A stretch of 64,000 bases of DNA from an uncultured Dehalococcoidia bacterium. Lineage in GTDB: Bacteria; Chloroflexota; Dehalococcoidia; Lucifugimonadales; UBA3495. The stretch is from assembly GCA_951812625.1 (NCBI GenBank), contig CATOSP010000004.1, forward strand, positions 62,001 to 126,000, read 5' to 3'. Below, in pieces: positions 53,309 through 62,507 of this stretch; the first letter of the stretch is position 1; each line of letters starts with the position of its first letter. The notes under the pieces are model-generated. The model was not told where the DNA came from. It saw only the letters and a list, made by a program, of their open reading frames with translations, and searched no databases. The translations under genes and the position numbers were made by a program.

Positions 53309-54372
53309 CTATGACGCTTGCGAATCGGTGAACCGCGGCATGACTTCGGAGGCGAACAATTCCAGTGAGTCCAGCACATTTTGATGTTCGATGCCGCCGA
53401 AGTTGACAAAGAATATCAGGTTCTCGGCGCCTGAATCGAGCAGTTGGCCGACGCGCTCAGCGATGTGGTCCGGACTGCCGAAGAGCATCACGTTGTCGCA
53501 TGACGCGGCGTAGTCGAAGCGGGCGTCGGGCGTATAGCGGCTGTGGTAGGTGGCGAACTCCTCGGGCAGCAGTTCTACCCTATGGTCAGGCGGCGCGCTG
53601 ACCTCCTGCCCGGTATCCTTGAACCACAAGAAGGGGATTTTCGCCTCGCCCCGGGCCTGCTCGGTGGTGGGGGCGGCGTACATGGCCCGCGCTACCACCA
53701 CCCGCTGCGACGTGTAGTCGGCTTCGGAATCCGCGAGGGTGTTCCGGTAGAAGTCTATCTGGTCCGCGACCTGTCGTTGGCTTTCGGCCTGGCCAATCAG
53801 CAGGTTCCAGTCGTTTTGCACCACTCGCTCCATGCTCACGACTCCCGAGGCGGCCACATACACCGGCGGATGGGGCTGCTGCACCGGCCTGGGATGGACG
53901 GTCAGGTCGTCGAAGTTCTAGAACTCGCCGCGGTGGTCGAAGGGTTCGGTGTCGGTCCAAGCGTGGGTGAGCACTTCCATGCCTTCCTCGAAGCGGCGAG
54001 TGGCCTCGTCCATCGGCACCCCCATGCGGTTGAACTCGCCCCACTGGTAGCCTCGGCCCACGCCAAAATCAAGCCGACCATTGCTCAGCACGTCCACTGT
54101 CGCGGTCTGCTCGGCGAGCTGAACAGGGTTGTGGAAGGGCAGCACGGTGACCGCCGTGCCCAAGCGGATAGAGTCGGTGAGGCCGACGAGGTAGGCCAGC
54201 ACTGATAGGTATCCGATACGATGCCGTGGTGGGTGAAGCGGTGCTCGGTGATCCAGACCGAGTTGTAGCCCAACCGCTCGGCGTGGAGGACCTGCTCCAG
54301 AGCCTCGCGATAGTACCGCTCCTGCTGCGAGGGGTCGGGTAGCTGAACCGAGTGGAAGAGGCCGAACTTCAT
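53309..54372 (-). pseudogene. Luciferase-like (LLM) monooxygenase with frameshift and nonsense codon
   Basis: ATG 54372 begins MKFGLFHSVQLPDPSQQERY, then HAERLGYNSVWITEHRFTHH and GIVSD. The frame then shifts near 54200. The next frame gives LSVLAYLVGLTDSIRLGTAV, LAEQTATVDVLSNGRLDFGV and GRGYQWGEFNRMGVP. At 53918-53920 a TAG interrupts RGEF-stop-NFDDL, where the family usually has RGEFW.F (TGG to TAG is the simplest change). The same frame then continues with VQQPHPPVYVAASG, LFGSPDHIAERVGQLLDSGA and NLIFFVNFGGIEH to 53309. All family parts are present in order, so the gene was recently functional. Its orientation is opposite to the intact LLM gene at 51221, and the two differ in sequence. Confidence 0.85.
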
Positions 54373-54798
54373 TATCCGTCCAGTAATCTGTGGTTGTTCC
54401 TGGGTCTTGTATTGGTGTCCGGTCACGTTCATGCCAAGGCTACAAGGGTACGCTCTCCATCGGAACCAGCCTCTACTCCACAGGTTCAACGGTCAATAGC
54501 AGGGAATTGACAGCCAAACGCCCCATGACAGGTTCGTTGTGTTCGCAGTTACAGGCAATGAACATCACCGTGTCGCAGCGACTGGCCTGTATCCAAGTGT
54601 AGGCGACGTTAATACTCCTTATTGCGCCGTCGGCAGTTCGGAAGTCCTGGGTGAAGCCAGGGATTGTCACCAGGCTCCCCAGCATTGAACCAGCACAGAA
54701 ATCATAAATGCTCTGGTGTCAAACTTAGCCGACAATTCCATCCATTTTCGGTGTTCATTGTCGCTGATGGACACCTTAGCGTTGAAAGTTTCGATCGG
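54373..54798. other. Intergenic region, 426 bp
   Basis: Between the LLM pseudogene promoter side and the 3' end of a GMC gene, both on the minus strand. A 70-codon open frame at 54473-54685 (-) has no recognised family or clear ribosome binding site and is not called. Confidence 0.4.
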
Positions 54799-56337
54799 CT
54801 AACTCCCGGCCACCCAGTCGGCGACGCGCTCGCCGATCATGATGGCGGTTGCGTTCGTGTTGGCGCGGGTTACCTGGGGCATGATGGATGAGTCGGCGAC
54901 CCACAGGCCGTTGACTCCACGCACACGGCACTGCTGGTCGGTCACTGCCATGGCGTCGCCGTCGGGGCCGATGCGGCAAGTGCCGGAGACATGGCGGGAG
55001 CTGCCGAGGGTCTGGCGAATCCAGGCGTCCAGACCGTCGTCGCTGGTGAGGGTGTCGTCGTCGGGGGCAACGCGTCCCTCGGAGATGCCAAGGTAAGCGT
55101 TGGACTCCAGAATGCTGCATGCCAACCGCACGGCGTCGCGCATCCGGCGCATATCGTTCTCGTTGTGCAGGTAGCGGTAGTTGATGGAAGGCTGCACCGT
55201 GGGGTCGCCCGACTGCAAGCGCACCCAGCCGGAGCCGTCGGGAAGCTCCAGGGCGCAGGCGATGCGGGCGGTGCCCGAGGGCACCATCTCGCCGGTCATC
55301 ACATTCCAAATAGCGAGGGTGTGCAGCATGACGTCGTTGGGGTGGGACGGTGGCTCGGACGTTACCCGGAGGCCGAAGCGCAGGGCTTCAGCGTTGGCCG
55401 TCAGCTTGACGTTCTCATTGACCCGGAAGGTAACTGACCCCATGGGGTGGTTGAACAGGTTCTGTCCAACGCCGGGGGATTCCACCAGGACCGGGACGCT
55501 GTTCTCCTCCAACTGGTCGCGGGGTCCGACGCCGGACAGCATCAGGATGTGGGGTGACTTGAGCGCCCCGGCGCACAGCACCACGCGATCACCCTGGACG
55601 GTGAAAATCTCGCCGCCGCTCTCCGCCTCGACGCCGGTGACCTTGCCGTCCTCGATAACCACGCGGCGGACGAACACGTTGCCGCGTATGGTGAGATTGA
55701 GGCGGTGTCGGGCGGGCGTGAGGTGGGTGACGTTCGTGCTCATGCGCCAGCCGTTGCGGTTGTTCATGGGGATGGCGCCGATGCCGCCGGAGTCGGGCCC
55801 GTTGAGGTCGTGGTTGGATGGGTAGCCCAGCTCTATGCAGGCGTCGTAGAACGCCTTCTGTACCGCTGGCCACTCCTCGTCCTCGCGGCGGACGATGGGG
55901 ATTGGACCTTCTGAGCCGTGGAAGTCGTCCTGGATGTCCAGGTCGGTTTCAGCCCGGCGATAGTAGGGCAGGACCTTGAGGTAGCCCCATTCCTGGTTGC
56001 CGAAGTGGGACTCCCAACGCTCGAAATCCTCAGGCAGGCCGCGTAGGTAAACTTGGCCGTTGATGGAGCCGGAGCCACCGATGACCTTACCCTGGGCGAT
56101 GTTTATCTCGCCCTGCTGGTCGTTGATGACGCCGCGCAGGTTCCAGGAAACCGCCGAGCCGATGGCTTCGCCCTCCGACGAGTGGCCGTTGCGGACCGGC
56201 TCCGGGAGCTGCTCCGGATCAGCGTAGTCCTGTCCCGCTTCCAGGAGCAGCACCGAGCAATTGGGATCTTCCGACAGCCGGCAGGCCACCACGGAACCGG
56301 AGGACCCGCCGCCTACTACAATAACGTCATATTTCAT
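54799..56337 (-). CDS. GMC-family FAD-dependent oxidoreductase
   Basis: The 512-residue protein starts MKYDVIVVGGGSSGSVVACR with LLLEAGQDY. It has GMC signature 1 AQGKVIGGSGSINGQVYL (near residues 80-97), signature 2 GALKSPHILMLSGVGP (near 252-267), active-site RHVSGTCRIGPDGDAMAVTD (His near 450) and NTNATAIMIGERVADWV. Length and motifs are complete. GTGAGGAACGGTT precedes the ATG. It is transcribed divergently from the DinB-family gene at 56505. It follows the same layout as the GMC gene at 43334 and probably arose by duplication within this lineage. Confidence 0.92.
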   Translation of the reverse strand: MKYDVIVVGGGSSGSVVACRLSEDPNCSVLLLEAGQDYADPEQLPEPVRNGHSSEGEAIGSAVSWNLRGVINDQQGEINIAQGKVIGGSGSINGQVYLRGLPEDFERWESHFGNQEWGYLKVLPYYRRAETDLDIQDDFHGSEGPIPIVRREDEEWPAVQKAFYDACIELGYPSNHDLNGPDSGGIGAIPMNNRNGWRMSTNVTHLTPARHRLNLTIRGNVFVRRVVIEDGKVTGVEAESGGEIFTVQGDRVVLCAGALKSPHILMLSGVGPRDQLEENSVPVLVESPGVGQNLFNHPMGSVTFRVNENVKLTANAEALRFGLRVTSEPPSHPNDVMLHTLAIWNVMTGEMVPSGTARIACALELPDGSGWVRLQSGDPTVQPSINYRYLHNENDMRRMRDAVRLACSILESNAYLGISEGRVAPDDDTLTSDDGLDAWIRQTLGSSRHVSGTCRIGPDGDAMAVTDQQCRVRGVNGLWVADSSIMPQVTRANTNATAIMIGERVADWVAGS

Positions 56338-56504
56338 AACCGTTCCTCACTGACATCGCATTGTCGCGCCGATTCTACACCCTGCCGCCCGGCGAGGCCA
56401 AACCCGCTGGCCAACAGCGACGTTGACGCTGCGAATGCAGCTATCTATCATTCCCGCAAACGTATTGGGAGTTTGGAAACGGGAATTCCCCACGAGGATT
56501 AAAG

Positions 56505-57032
56505 ATGATTACCGACCTGCCAACGCTGCTTCGCTACTTCGACCGCTTCCACCAGCGTACGGTGCGGGACATTCTGGCGCTGCCACCGGAGGCCGACGGT
56601 TGGCGGCCTCCCCGGGGAGAAGGCGAGAAGGCTTGGAACATCAATGAGATTGTGCATCACATCGCGGAATCCCGGCTCTACTTCGCCAGCGCCTACTGCG
56701 GGCGGGGCTGGCTGTACGACTGGCCCGTGCCCAGCACCGAGCGGCAGTCGGACTGGATTCCGGCCATCGGGGGGTCCTTCGACGAGTTCCACCGGCGGCT
56801 GGACGACAGCCCGCCGGAGTGGCTGCAACGCCGTGTAAGGATGATAGACACCGACGGGATGCTCAGCGGATGGCGCATCATGATGATGTTGTTCGAGCAT
56901 GAAACACATCACCGTAGCCAGATAGACACCTACGCGGGACTGGAGGGATGGGATGTGCCACACATCTACGGTAGGTCAAGGGAGAGCATAGACGAGTTGC
57001 AGGAGGAGCAGCGCAGGCGGGCGGGGCTGTAG
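56505..57032 (+). CDS. DinB-family protein
   Basis: The 175-residue four-helix-bundle protein of the DinB/DUF664 superfamily has three likely metal His ligands: one in NEIVHHIAESRLYF (near residues 47-60) and two in MLFEHETHHRSQIDTYAGL (near 128-146). Tryptophan-rich segments are typical of the family. Possible activities are thiol S-transferase or hydrolase; no specific one is supported. GAGGATTAAAG precedes the ATG. It differs from the DinB protein at 14658, in which the metal site is less clear. Confidence 0.85.
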   Translation: MITDLPTLLRYFDRFHQRTVRDILALPPEADGWRPPRGEGEKAWNINEIVHHIAESRLYFASAYCGRGWLYDWPVPSTERQSDWIPAIGGSFDEFHRRLDDSPPEWLQRRVRMIDTDGMLSGWRIMMMLFEHETHHRSQIDTYAGLEGWDVPHIYGRSRESIDELQEEQRRRAGL

Positions 57033-57307
57033 ATAGCAACCTGCCTTTAGGCGCGGACCAGGACGAATCGACAATTGGTAACACCAAGTGATTGAGGAGA
57101 CGAGATAGAGGGCCAGCAGGAAATGGATGCTCCTTCTATGGAATTCTAACCGGTTCGCCCCGACGACGAATCAACTCTGGTGCATGGGTGTCCCTGTGGT
57201 ACCCACTGGTTTTGCACCTGGGAGCCGATTCCTCTCACCTGCGCTAAGTCGGATGACATGCCCACTTGGCCCTCGAAGAAACCGGGCGCCAGCAGAGAAC
57301 TCGAACA

Positions 57308-58015
57308 TCACGGGGCTGTGAGACCCCACTGACTCCGGTTGGACCGGAACACCAACTCCTCAACTTCCCAGACTTTGTTGACGATGTAATCTGGATATGG
57401 AAACTTGACCTCCCACTCCCTGTCCAAGGACATCCAGGCAGTCCGCATATTCATACGAGCTGCTCCAATGATGTCGTGTTCAACATTATCGCCTACGAAT
57501 AGCGTAGACTCCGCTTGGCCACCTATCAATTTAAGAGCGTGACGGAAGATAGCGGGGGCGGGTTTCCAAACGCCGAAGTCCTCGGAAACGACACAAGCTT
57601 GAACCAGTGTCGCTACGCCGGTGGTCCTGAGCTTGCCCCACTGTGTCTTGGAGCCGCCGTTGGTGACCACACCAACTGCAACTCTATGTGACCGGAAGCG
57701 TTCCAGCATTGCCTCGGTTTTGGGATCCAGGCCCACTACATCGGGCATCATGTCGAAGTGAGACTTGACTGCCACGTCCAGACTCGAGAAGCTGCCCGGC
57801 CATTCGTCCAGCATGTCCCGGTAGATATCCGGAATCGGCTCGTAGCCTTTGCCACGACGCCCCATGCGGGAAACAAACTCTTCTAAGTCAGTTGGCCTAC
57901 CGGTCGAGGGCAAGGTCCGACACCAATGCTCAAAGAGGCGCGCGAATGCCTCTGATCGGTCAATCAGGGTGTTGTCCAAGTCGAATAGGACGCTCTTTAT
58001 CGGTTGGTCCGTCAT
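57308..58015 (-). CDS. HAD-superfamily hydrolase
   Basis: The 235-residue haloacid-dehalogenase-like phosphatase has motif I LFDLDNTLID (near residues 10-19; nucleophile Asp12 and Asp14), motif II GVVTNGG (near 115-121), motif III Lys in VWKPAPAIF (near 149-157) and motif IV FVGDNVEHDIIGA (near 172-184). A helical cap lies between motifs I and II, as in subfamily IA phosphoglycolate phosphatase/YjjG-type enzymes. The substrate is probably a small phosphate ester or pyrimidine nucleotide. It has no evident operon partner. Confidence 0.9.
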   Translation of the reverse strand: MTDQPIKSVLFDLDNTLIDRSEAFARLFEHWCRTLPSTGRPTDLEEFVSRMGRRGKGYEPIPDIYRDMLDEWPGSFSSLDVAVKSHFDMMPDVVGLDPKTEAMLERFRSHRVAVGVVTNGGSKTQWGKLRTTGVATLVQACVVSEDFGVWKPAPAIFRHALKLIGGQAESTLFVGDNVEHDIIGAARMNMRTAWMSLDREWEVKFPYPDYIVNKVWEVEELVFRSNRSQWGLTAP

Positions 58016-58481
58016 CGTGAGTACTCCCGGGTCTGATCCCTTAAGCGGCCTAACCGATTCTTGCTGCTGTGTAGGGTAATGTCAAACTGATTCCCAATAG
58101 TGGTCGCACCATCTCTGACGTTGTACCGGATAGCTTGGGAACTAGAGGCGGCTGGCACGAGGCATTTCGGACCTGGAAACTGTAGGCCAGGTATGGGGTT
58201 CGTGCCGACTTCATCGACCACTCGTCGCATACTGTTGAGCGTCCGGGGATTGGATCCGGCTACAGATCCAGAACAATTCTAAGAGTGAAGCTTCTTGATT
58301 TTGTTCGAGTTGGGTGGGTGCGAGTAGTCACCCGAAAGCCCGCATGGACTTGGTATTGGGAATTAACCGTGACCGAGATGGGGATGTAGTGACAACCGGC
58401 CGGGAACTCCGTGGACTGTTGGGCGATCCCTTTCGCCATCATGCTGTATCCTTCTTCCGGTCGCGCATCGGCCAGTCTCGC
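58016..58481. other. Intergenic region, 466 bp
   Basis: Contains the presumed HAD-gene promoter. No gene, repeat or RNA was recognised. It adjoins the permease remnant. Confidence 0.4.
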
Positions 58482-58676
58482 TCAGGAAACGCTGGGGGAC
58501 AGGCGGAACCGCACGAAAGCGATGGCCAGGAAGCCCACGCCGAAGAGCATCAGCTTGTTGAAGGCCAAGTTAGCCCAGCCGTACGGCGTCAACTTTGCCA
58601 GCGTCTGCATCGACTCGGGAGTTATGAACAGCGGCCACGAGCAGCCGCCGAGTGGGATGAAATAGATCTCCAATCC
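58482..58676 (-). pseudogene. ABC-2 type permease, C-terminal remnant
   Basis: The frame reads IYFIPLGGCSWPLFITPESM, QTLAKLTPYGWANLAFNKLM and LFGVGFLAIAFVRFRLS. ABC-2 export permeases end with a very similar GG.WWPLE.VP.WMQ....LTP.GWAM.GF..L...G segment, then a final hydrophobic helix and R.FR. Here about ten residues between LFGV and the last helix seem missing, and nothing upstream in the frame resembles the other transmembrane helices or the ATPase partner. The fragment is the end of a decayed exporter gene. Confidence 0.65.
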
Positions 58677-58926
58677 AGGAGCAAACCCCTTCGCCGTCAT
58701 CCCTGCATCAAACTTGTTACGGACTGTGAGATTTCCTGAAACACTGGCCGTCCTCGCTTTTCTTATATGAAGAGGACGTTGTCGTCCTTCACTCTCCCAG
58801 GTGACCGTGAGCTGAACCACCAACTCAGGACGAGCTGATTGCGGTGTTCGTAGACCGAATATCCATCGTCGCCACAGCCCCGGACCCGGTGCAATAAAAT
58901 GGGCCCTCACGGACCAAGGAGATGGA

Positions 58927-59160
58927 ATGGTCGACAACCACGCGCCAACCGATTCTGCATCAAGCACTGCGAAAGGAGCGGCATCTGAACGTGCCGCACA
59001 GATATACTTTGGCAACCACCGCAAGATTGAGCCCACCAAAGGGTGGGAGGTTCAAGTTGGAATCGGGAGCAAGAAGATCCGGAAGTTTGACCTAGGCTAC
59101 GCCGACCTTCCTACACTTGTTGACCACTTGTCGACTGTAAGGCTGTATCATGAACCGTAG
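58927..59160 (+). CDS. Small hypothetical protein (77 residues)
   Basis: The ORF starts with an AAGGAG site 4 nt before the ATG. The product is hydrophilic, with a lysine-rich middle (VGIGSKKIRKFDLGYADLPT) and an HLSTVRLYHEP end. It has no signal peptide or recognised family. Its stop overlaps the ATG of the following broken frame by 11 bp, suggesting the two were once coupled. It may be a short regulatory, toxin/antitoxin-like or phage-derived protein, but nothing in the sequence proves this. Confidence 0.45.
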   Translation: MVDNHAPTDSASSTAKGAASERAAQIYFGNHRKIEPTKGWEVQVGIGSKKIRKFDLGYADLPTLVDHLSTVRLYHEP

Positions 59161-59383
59161 CGGTCATTATCCCGGAGGCAAGATACACGCCTGGAACGAG
59201 GCGATGTTCTTCTTCTAACGGGCTCCAAGCAAATGCCACAAGGTCTTCTTCGGGCTATGGGCGTTCAATGAGAAGAAGGGAGTCACTGTAGCGGAGTATT
59301 ACGTAGAAAAGTACAAGCACCTGGCACCAATTGAGGTGGAAATCTTGGAATACCAATTGAAGACAGATAGAAGAGTGGATTAG
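59150..59383 (+). pseudogene. Small hypothetical frame with internal stop
   Basis: The frame starting at ATG 59150 reads MNRSGHYPGGKIHAWNEAMF then FF, a TAA at 59216-59218, and continues HKVFFGLWAFNEKKGVTVAE, YYVEKYKHLAPIEVEILEYQ to a TAG at 59383. The downstream part looks like coding sequence. The combination suggests one 77-codon gene split by a nonsense codon, overlapping the preceding small ORF. No family was recognised. Confidence 0.3.
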
Positions 59384-59468
59384 ACACGGGTGGAATGAAT
59401 CCCATCCTTGGTGTCAGGGGCAGCCTTGAAGCCGTATACACGCAAGAATCCAATTCAACGAGGCAGGT

Positions 59469-60722
59469 ATGAAGCACAGCGAGCCGGAACCCGCGGCGGG
59501 ACGGCGGCACAGGGAATGGCTTTGGGAGTTCGCCAGCGCACGCGGGATGAGCCGTCGCCAGTTCCTGCGGCTAATGATGGGGGGAGGCACCTTGGCAGTC
59601 ATCGCGGCCTGCGTTGGCACACCTCCACTCGCGGAATCGCCTCAGCCGGCCGCCACACACGCTAGTCGCAGTTCAGCCTCGACTTCCCCCTGGTTCAAGG
59701 ATCCCGAGCCCTTCATTCGGCACGATAACAAGAACCTGGAAGCGCGACTAGAGGGTATGCAGGGCCTGCTCACACCCACCTGCCTTTTCTTTGTTCGAAA
59801 CAACTCCAGCAGCTTGGACCTCAGTGCTTCGGGCTGGCGGCTCTCCGTGGAGGGAAATGCAGTGGCAGAGACGACGGAGTTGACCTACGATGACATCAGG
59901 AGTCTCCCTAGCCGCACGTTGACATCTTACCTGGAGTGCGCTGGCAACCACCGTGCCATGTTCGATCTCGTGAAGTGACAGAAGGTGTCCGGCACACAGT
60001 GGATGATGGGAGGAGTGAGCAACGGCGAATGGGTCGGGGCAGGCCTGAAGGACGTGCTGACTCTGGCAGGCATTCATGCCGGCGCGGTCAGTGTACTGCT
60101 AGTGGAGCTGGACGCCGAATCGCCGGAGGAGGGCTTTTGGTACGCTCTGCCGGCGGAAAAGGCTATGCACCCGGATACTCTGCTGGCCTACGGGCTCAAC
60201 GGCGAGACGTTGCCCAGAGACCACGGCTTCCCCTTGCGGGTGATCGTGCCAGGCTGGGTGGGCAGCGCCAACATCAAGTGGCTTGGGCGCATCGTAGCTG
60301 TTTCCGAGCAGGTGTGGACGCGGAACAACACTACCTTCTACGTTCTCATGGGTGACCAGTACCCGCCGCAGGACGAGTCGCAGAGCAAGCCTGTGACAAT
60401 GCAGGTAATAAAGAGTGCGCTTGTGTTGCCTTGGCCGGCGGAAAGTCCCGCCGGTCGCCAGCGTATCCGAGGATACGCCCAGTCCCCGGCGGGCCCAATC
60501 TCACGCGTAGAATGGAGCACTGATTCCGGCCGCACTTGGACCGACGCTGATCTGCCGGGTCGGCAGTCTGACTATTCTTGGGCCCGGTTCGAGTTCCTTT
60601 GGGATGCGTAGCAGGGCAATCACGCCATCATGACGCGCGCCACCGACGTTGCGGGCAATACCCAACCCGATCAGGTGCCCTTCAATGAGAAGGGCTATCT
60701 TTTCAACCAGCCAGTGCCCCAT
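59469..60722 (+). pseudogene. Sulfite-oxidase-like molybdopterin protein with two in-frame stops
   Basis: The gene starts MKHSEPEPAAGRRHREWLWE and has a twin-arginine signal (MSRRQFLRLMMGGGTL with a following hydrophobic run and Cys). It then shows IRHDNKNLEARL, LTPTCLFFVRNNSSSLDLSA, LTSYLECAGNHRAMFDLVK (the Cys is the expected Mo ligand), a TGA at 59976-59978, then GTQWMMGGVSNGEWVGAGLK, PRDHGFPLRVIVPGWVGSAN, IKWLGRI, RTWTDADLPG and YSWARFEFLWDA. A TAG follows at 60609-60611, after which MTRATDVAGNTQPD and FNEKGYLFNQPVPHP continue in the same frame. The gene end abuts a truncated IS5 element. Both stops lie inside conserved regions, so it is a recent pseudogene of a Tat-exported oxidoreductase. 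Confidence 0.85.
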
Positions 60723-60724
60723 CC

Positions 60725-61232
60725 GACCCTTGGGTCATCAACACTTCGAACACGCTGGACTCGTGCCGCTGACCTGGGGTCAGCACGAATGCCACCGGCT
60801 TGCCCTGACCCTCGACTCTCAGATGGACTTTGGTACCGAACCTTCCCCGGGACCGGCCCAGCGCCTGATCGCCCTCCCCCTTTTTGCCCCGGCAGCGTGC
60901 TGATGTGCCCGCACGTTGGTGCCGTCCACGTAATGGACTTCCCACTCAACCTGACCGATGTCATCAGCTTTCCTCTGCACCTCAGCCAGAAGCCGGTCCC
61001 ACAATCCCTGCTTCCGCCACCGGTAGAAACGGCTGGTTATGGTAGCCCAGGGACCAAAGCGCCCGGGCAGGTCCCGCCATGGGGCACCGGTACGCAAAAT
61101 CCACAAAATCCCGTTGATGACCGTGCGATGGTCCTTCCCGGGTCTTCCGGTCCTCGGCTTCCGGGCCGGCAATAGCGGCCTCAGTCGTCGCCATTGATCA
61201 TCCGTTAAATCTCCTCGCCCCACACACCTCAC
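60725..61232 (-). pseudogene. IS5-family transposase, truncated at its C-terminal half
   Basis: From GTG 61232 the frame reads GDLTDDQWRRLRPLLPARKP, GRPGKDHRTVINGILWILRT, GAPWRDLPGRFGPW and VEWEVHYVDGTNVRAHQHAA followed by GAK. This is the N-terminal half of IS5-family (IS427-like) transposases, including the first catalytic Asp in YVDGT. A C AAA AAG run near 60895-60900 then offers a -1 shift into GDQALGRSRGRFGTKVHLR, GKPVAFVLTPGQRH and FEVLMTQG, matching the usual part B. The homology ends near 60725, before the remaining catalytic residues. The breakpoint coincides with the end of the sulfite-oxidase-like gene. Confidence 0.8.
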
Positions 61233-61294
61233 CTCTCATTTCAACCTGTCCCTTCCAGTTTAGGCCCCACAATTGGGTTTGCAAACACCCCATA

Positions 61295-62504
61295 GCAGTT
61301 AGACAGGGTTGAAGTGATGGATAATGAGGTAAATGGGAAGGGCCAAAGAAGGAAGTGCGGGGAGGGGGAGATGGAAAAGAAGTACCGGGTGCAACTGACG
61401 CAGGAGGAGCAACAGGAACCAAAGGGGTTGGTGTCCAAAGGGCAGGCATCGGCTTACCGGCAGACCCATGCCCGGATTCTCATGTTAAGCGATGAGAACC
61501 AGGCGGAAGGGCCGATGAAGGACGGGGAGATAGCCCGGTCTCTGAAGGTGGGGCGGGCGACGGTGGAGCGGGTGCGCCGCCGCTGTGTGGAGGAGGGTCT
61601 GGAGCGGGCTTTGGGACGCCGGGAGCAACTCAATGGCCGTCGGAAGAAGCTGGACGGTCAGGGGGAAGCTCACCTGATTGCGCTGGCCTGCGGAGAACTG
61701 CCGGAAGGCCGGGCAGGTTGTACGCTGAAGCTGTTGGCGGACCGGCTGGTTGAGTGCGAGATAATAGAGAGCATCAGCACTGAAACGGTGCGCCAGACGC
61801 TGAAAAAAACCAACTCAAGCCCTGGCTGAAGGAGTGCTGGTGCATTCCGCCCCAGGGCAGCGCCGAGTTTGTCTGCGCCATGGAAGACGTGCTGGAGGTC
61901 TATCATTGCCAGTATGGAGACAAGGATGTGCTGGTGTGCTTGGACGAGACCAGCAAGCAGCAGGTGAAAGAGACCCGTCAGGCCCGTCCATCGCGGCCTG
62001 GGGCGGCCAGGAGTTACGATTACGAATACCAGCGCAACGGGGTGAGCAACCTGTTGATGGTGTTTGCGCCCCTGGAAGGGTGGCAGTGACGGACCGGCGT
62101 ACCAAAGCCGATTGGGCCCGGGTGGTGCGGAAACTGGTGGATGAGGACTACCCGGACAAGGACCGTATCGTCCTGGTGATGGACAACTTGAACACCCGCC
62201 ACCCAGCCTCATTGTATGAGGCGTTTGAACCCGCCGGGGCCCGGCGCATCGCGGGGAAGCTGGAATTTCACCACACGCCCAAGCATGGCAGTTGGCTGAA
62301 TATGGCAGAGATCGAGTTCAGCGTCATATCCCGCCGCTGCCTCGGGCAGAGGCACCCGGAAGAGGATAGTCTCTGCCGGGAGGTACATGCTCTGGAGCTG
62401 GAACTCAATGAGGCCCAGGCGATCATCAACTGGCGCTTCACCACCCAGGACGCCAGAATCAAGTTGAAGTCCTTGTATCCATCAATCCAATGCTGAAACA
62501 CTAC
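61295..62504 (+). mobile_element. IS630-family element, mosaic copy 4 (about 1210 bp)
   Basis: TA dinucleotides flank at 61293-61294 and 62505-62506. Ends are weakly inverted (GCAGTTAGACAGGGTTG against GTAGTGTTTCAGCATTG). Most of the element is like array copy 3, but about 190 bp near 62261-62450 is almost identical to array copy 1. It sits beside the truncated IS5. Confidence 0.75.
61371..62496 (+). pseudogene. IS630-family transposase (copy 4), frameshifted mosaic
   Basis: Part A begins at ATG 61371 (MEKKYRVQLTQEEQQEPKGL) after GGAGGGGGAG and resembles copy 3 throughout. A slippery A AAA AAC run at 61803-61810 would allow a -1 shift into [20 protein letters not shown] and [16 protein letters not shown]. 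At about 62083-62090 the frame breaks (PLEGWQ then stop); compared with copy 3 (PLEGWRRVEVTERRTK) roughly ten bases are missing. The rest ([49 protein letters not shown]) is in another frame. The transposase should be inactive. Confidence 0.8.
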
Positions 62505-62507
62505 TAG

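Noticed and set aside
57170-57310. Possible tRNA-like stretch before the HAD gene
   Set aside because: Segments such as GAACTCGAACATC suggested a T-arm, but no acceptor stem or anticodon arm could be paired.
59976-59978. Possible selenocysteine codon (TGA) in the sulfite-oxidase-like gene
   Set aside because: The family position is not a Cys or redox residue, no SECIS-like hairpin was apparent after it, and a second stop (TAG) follows further on.
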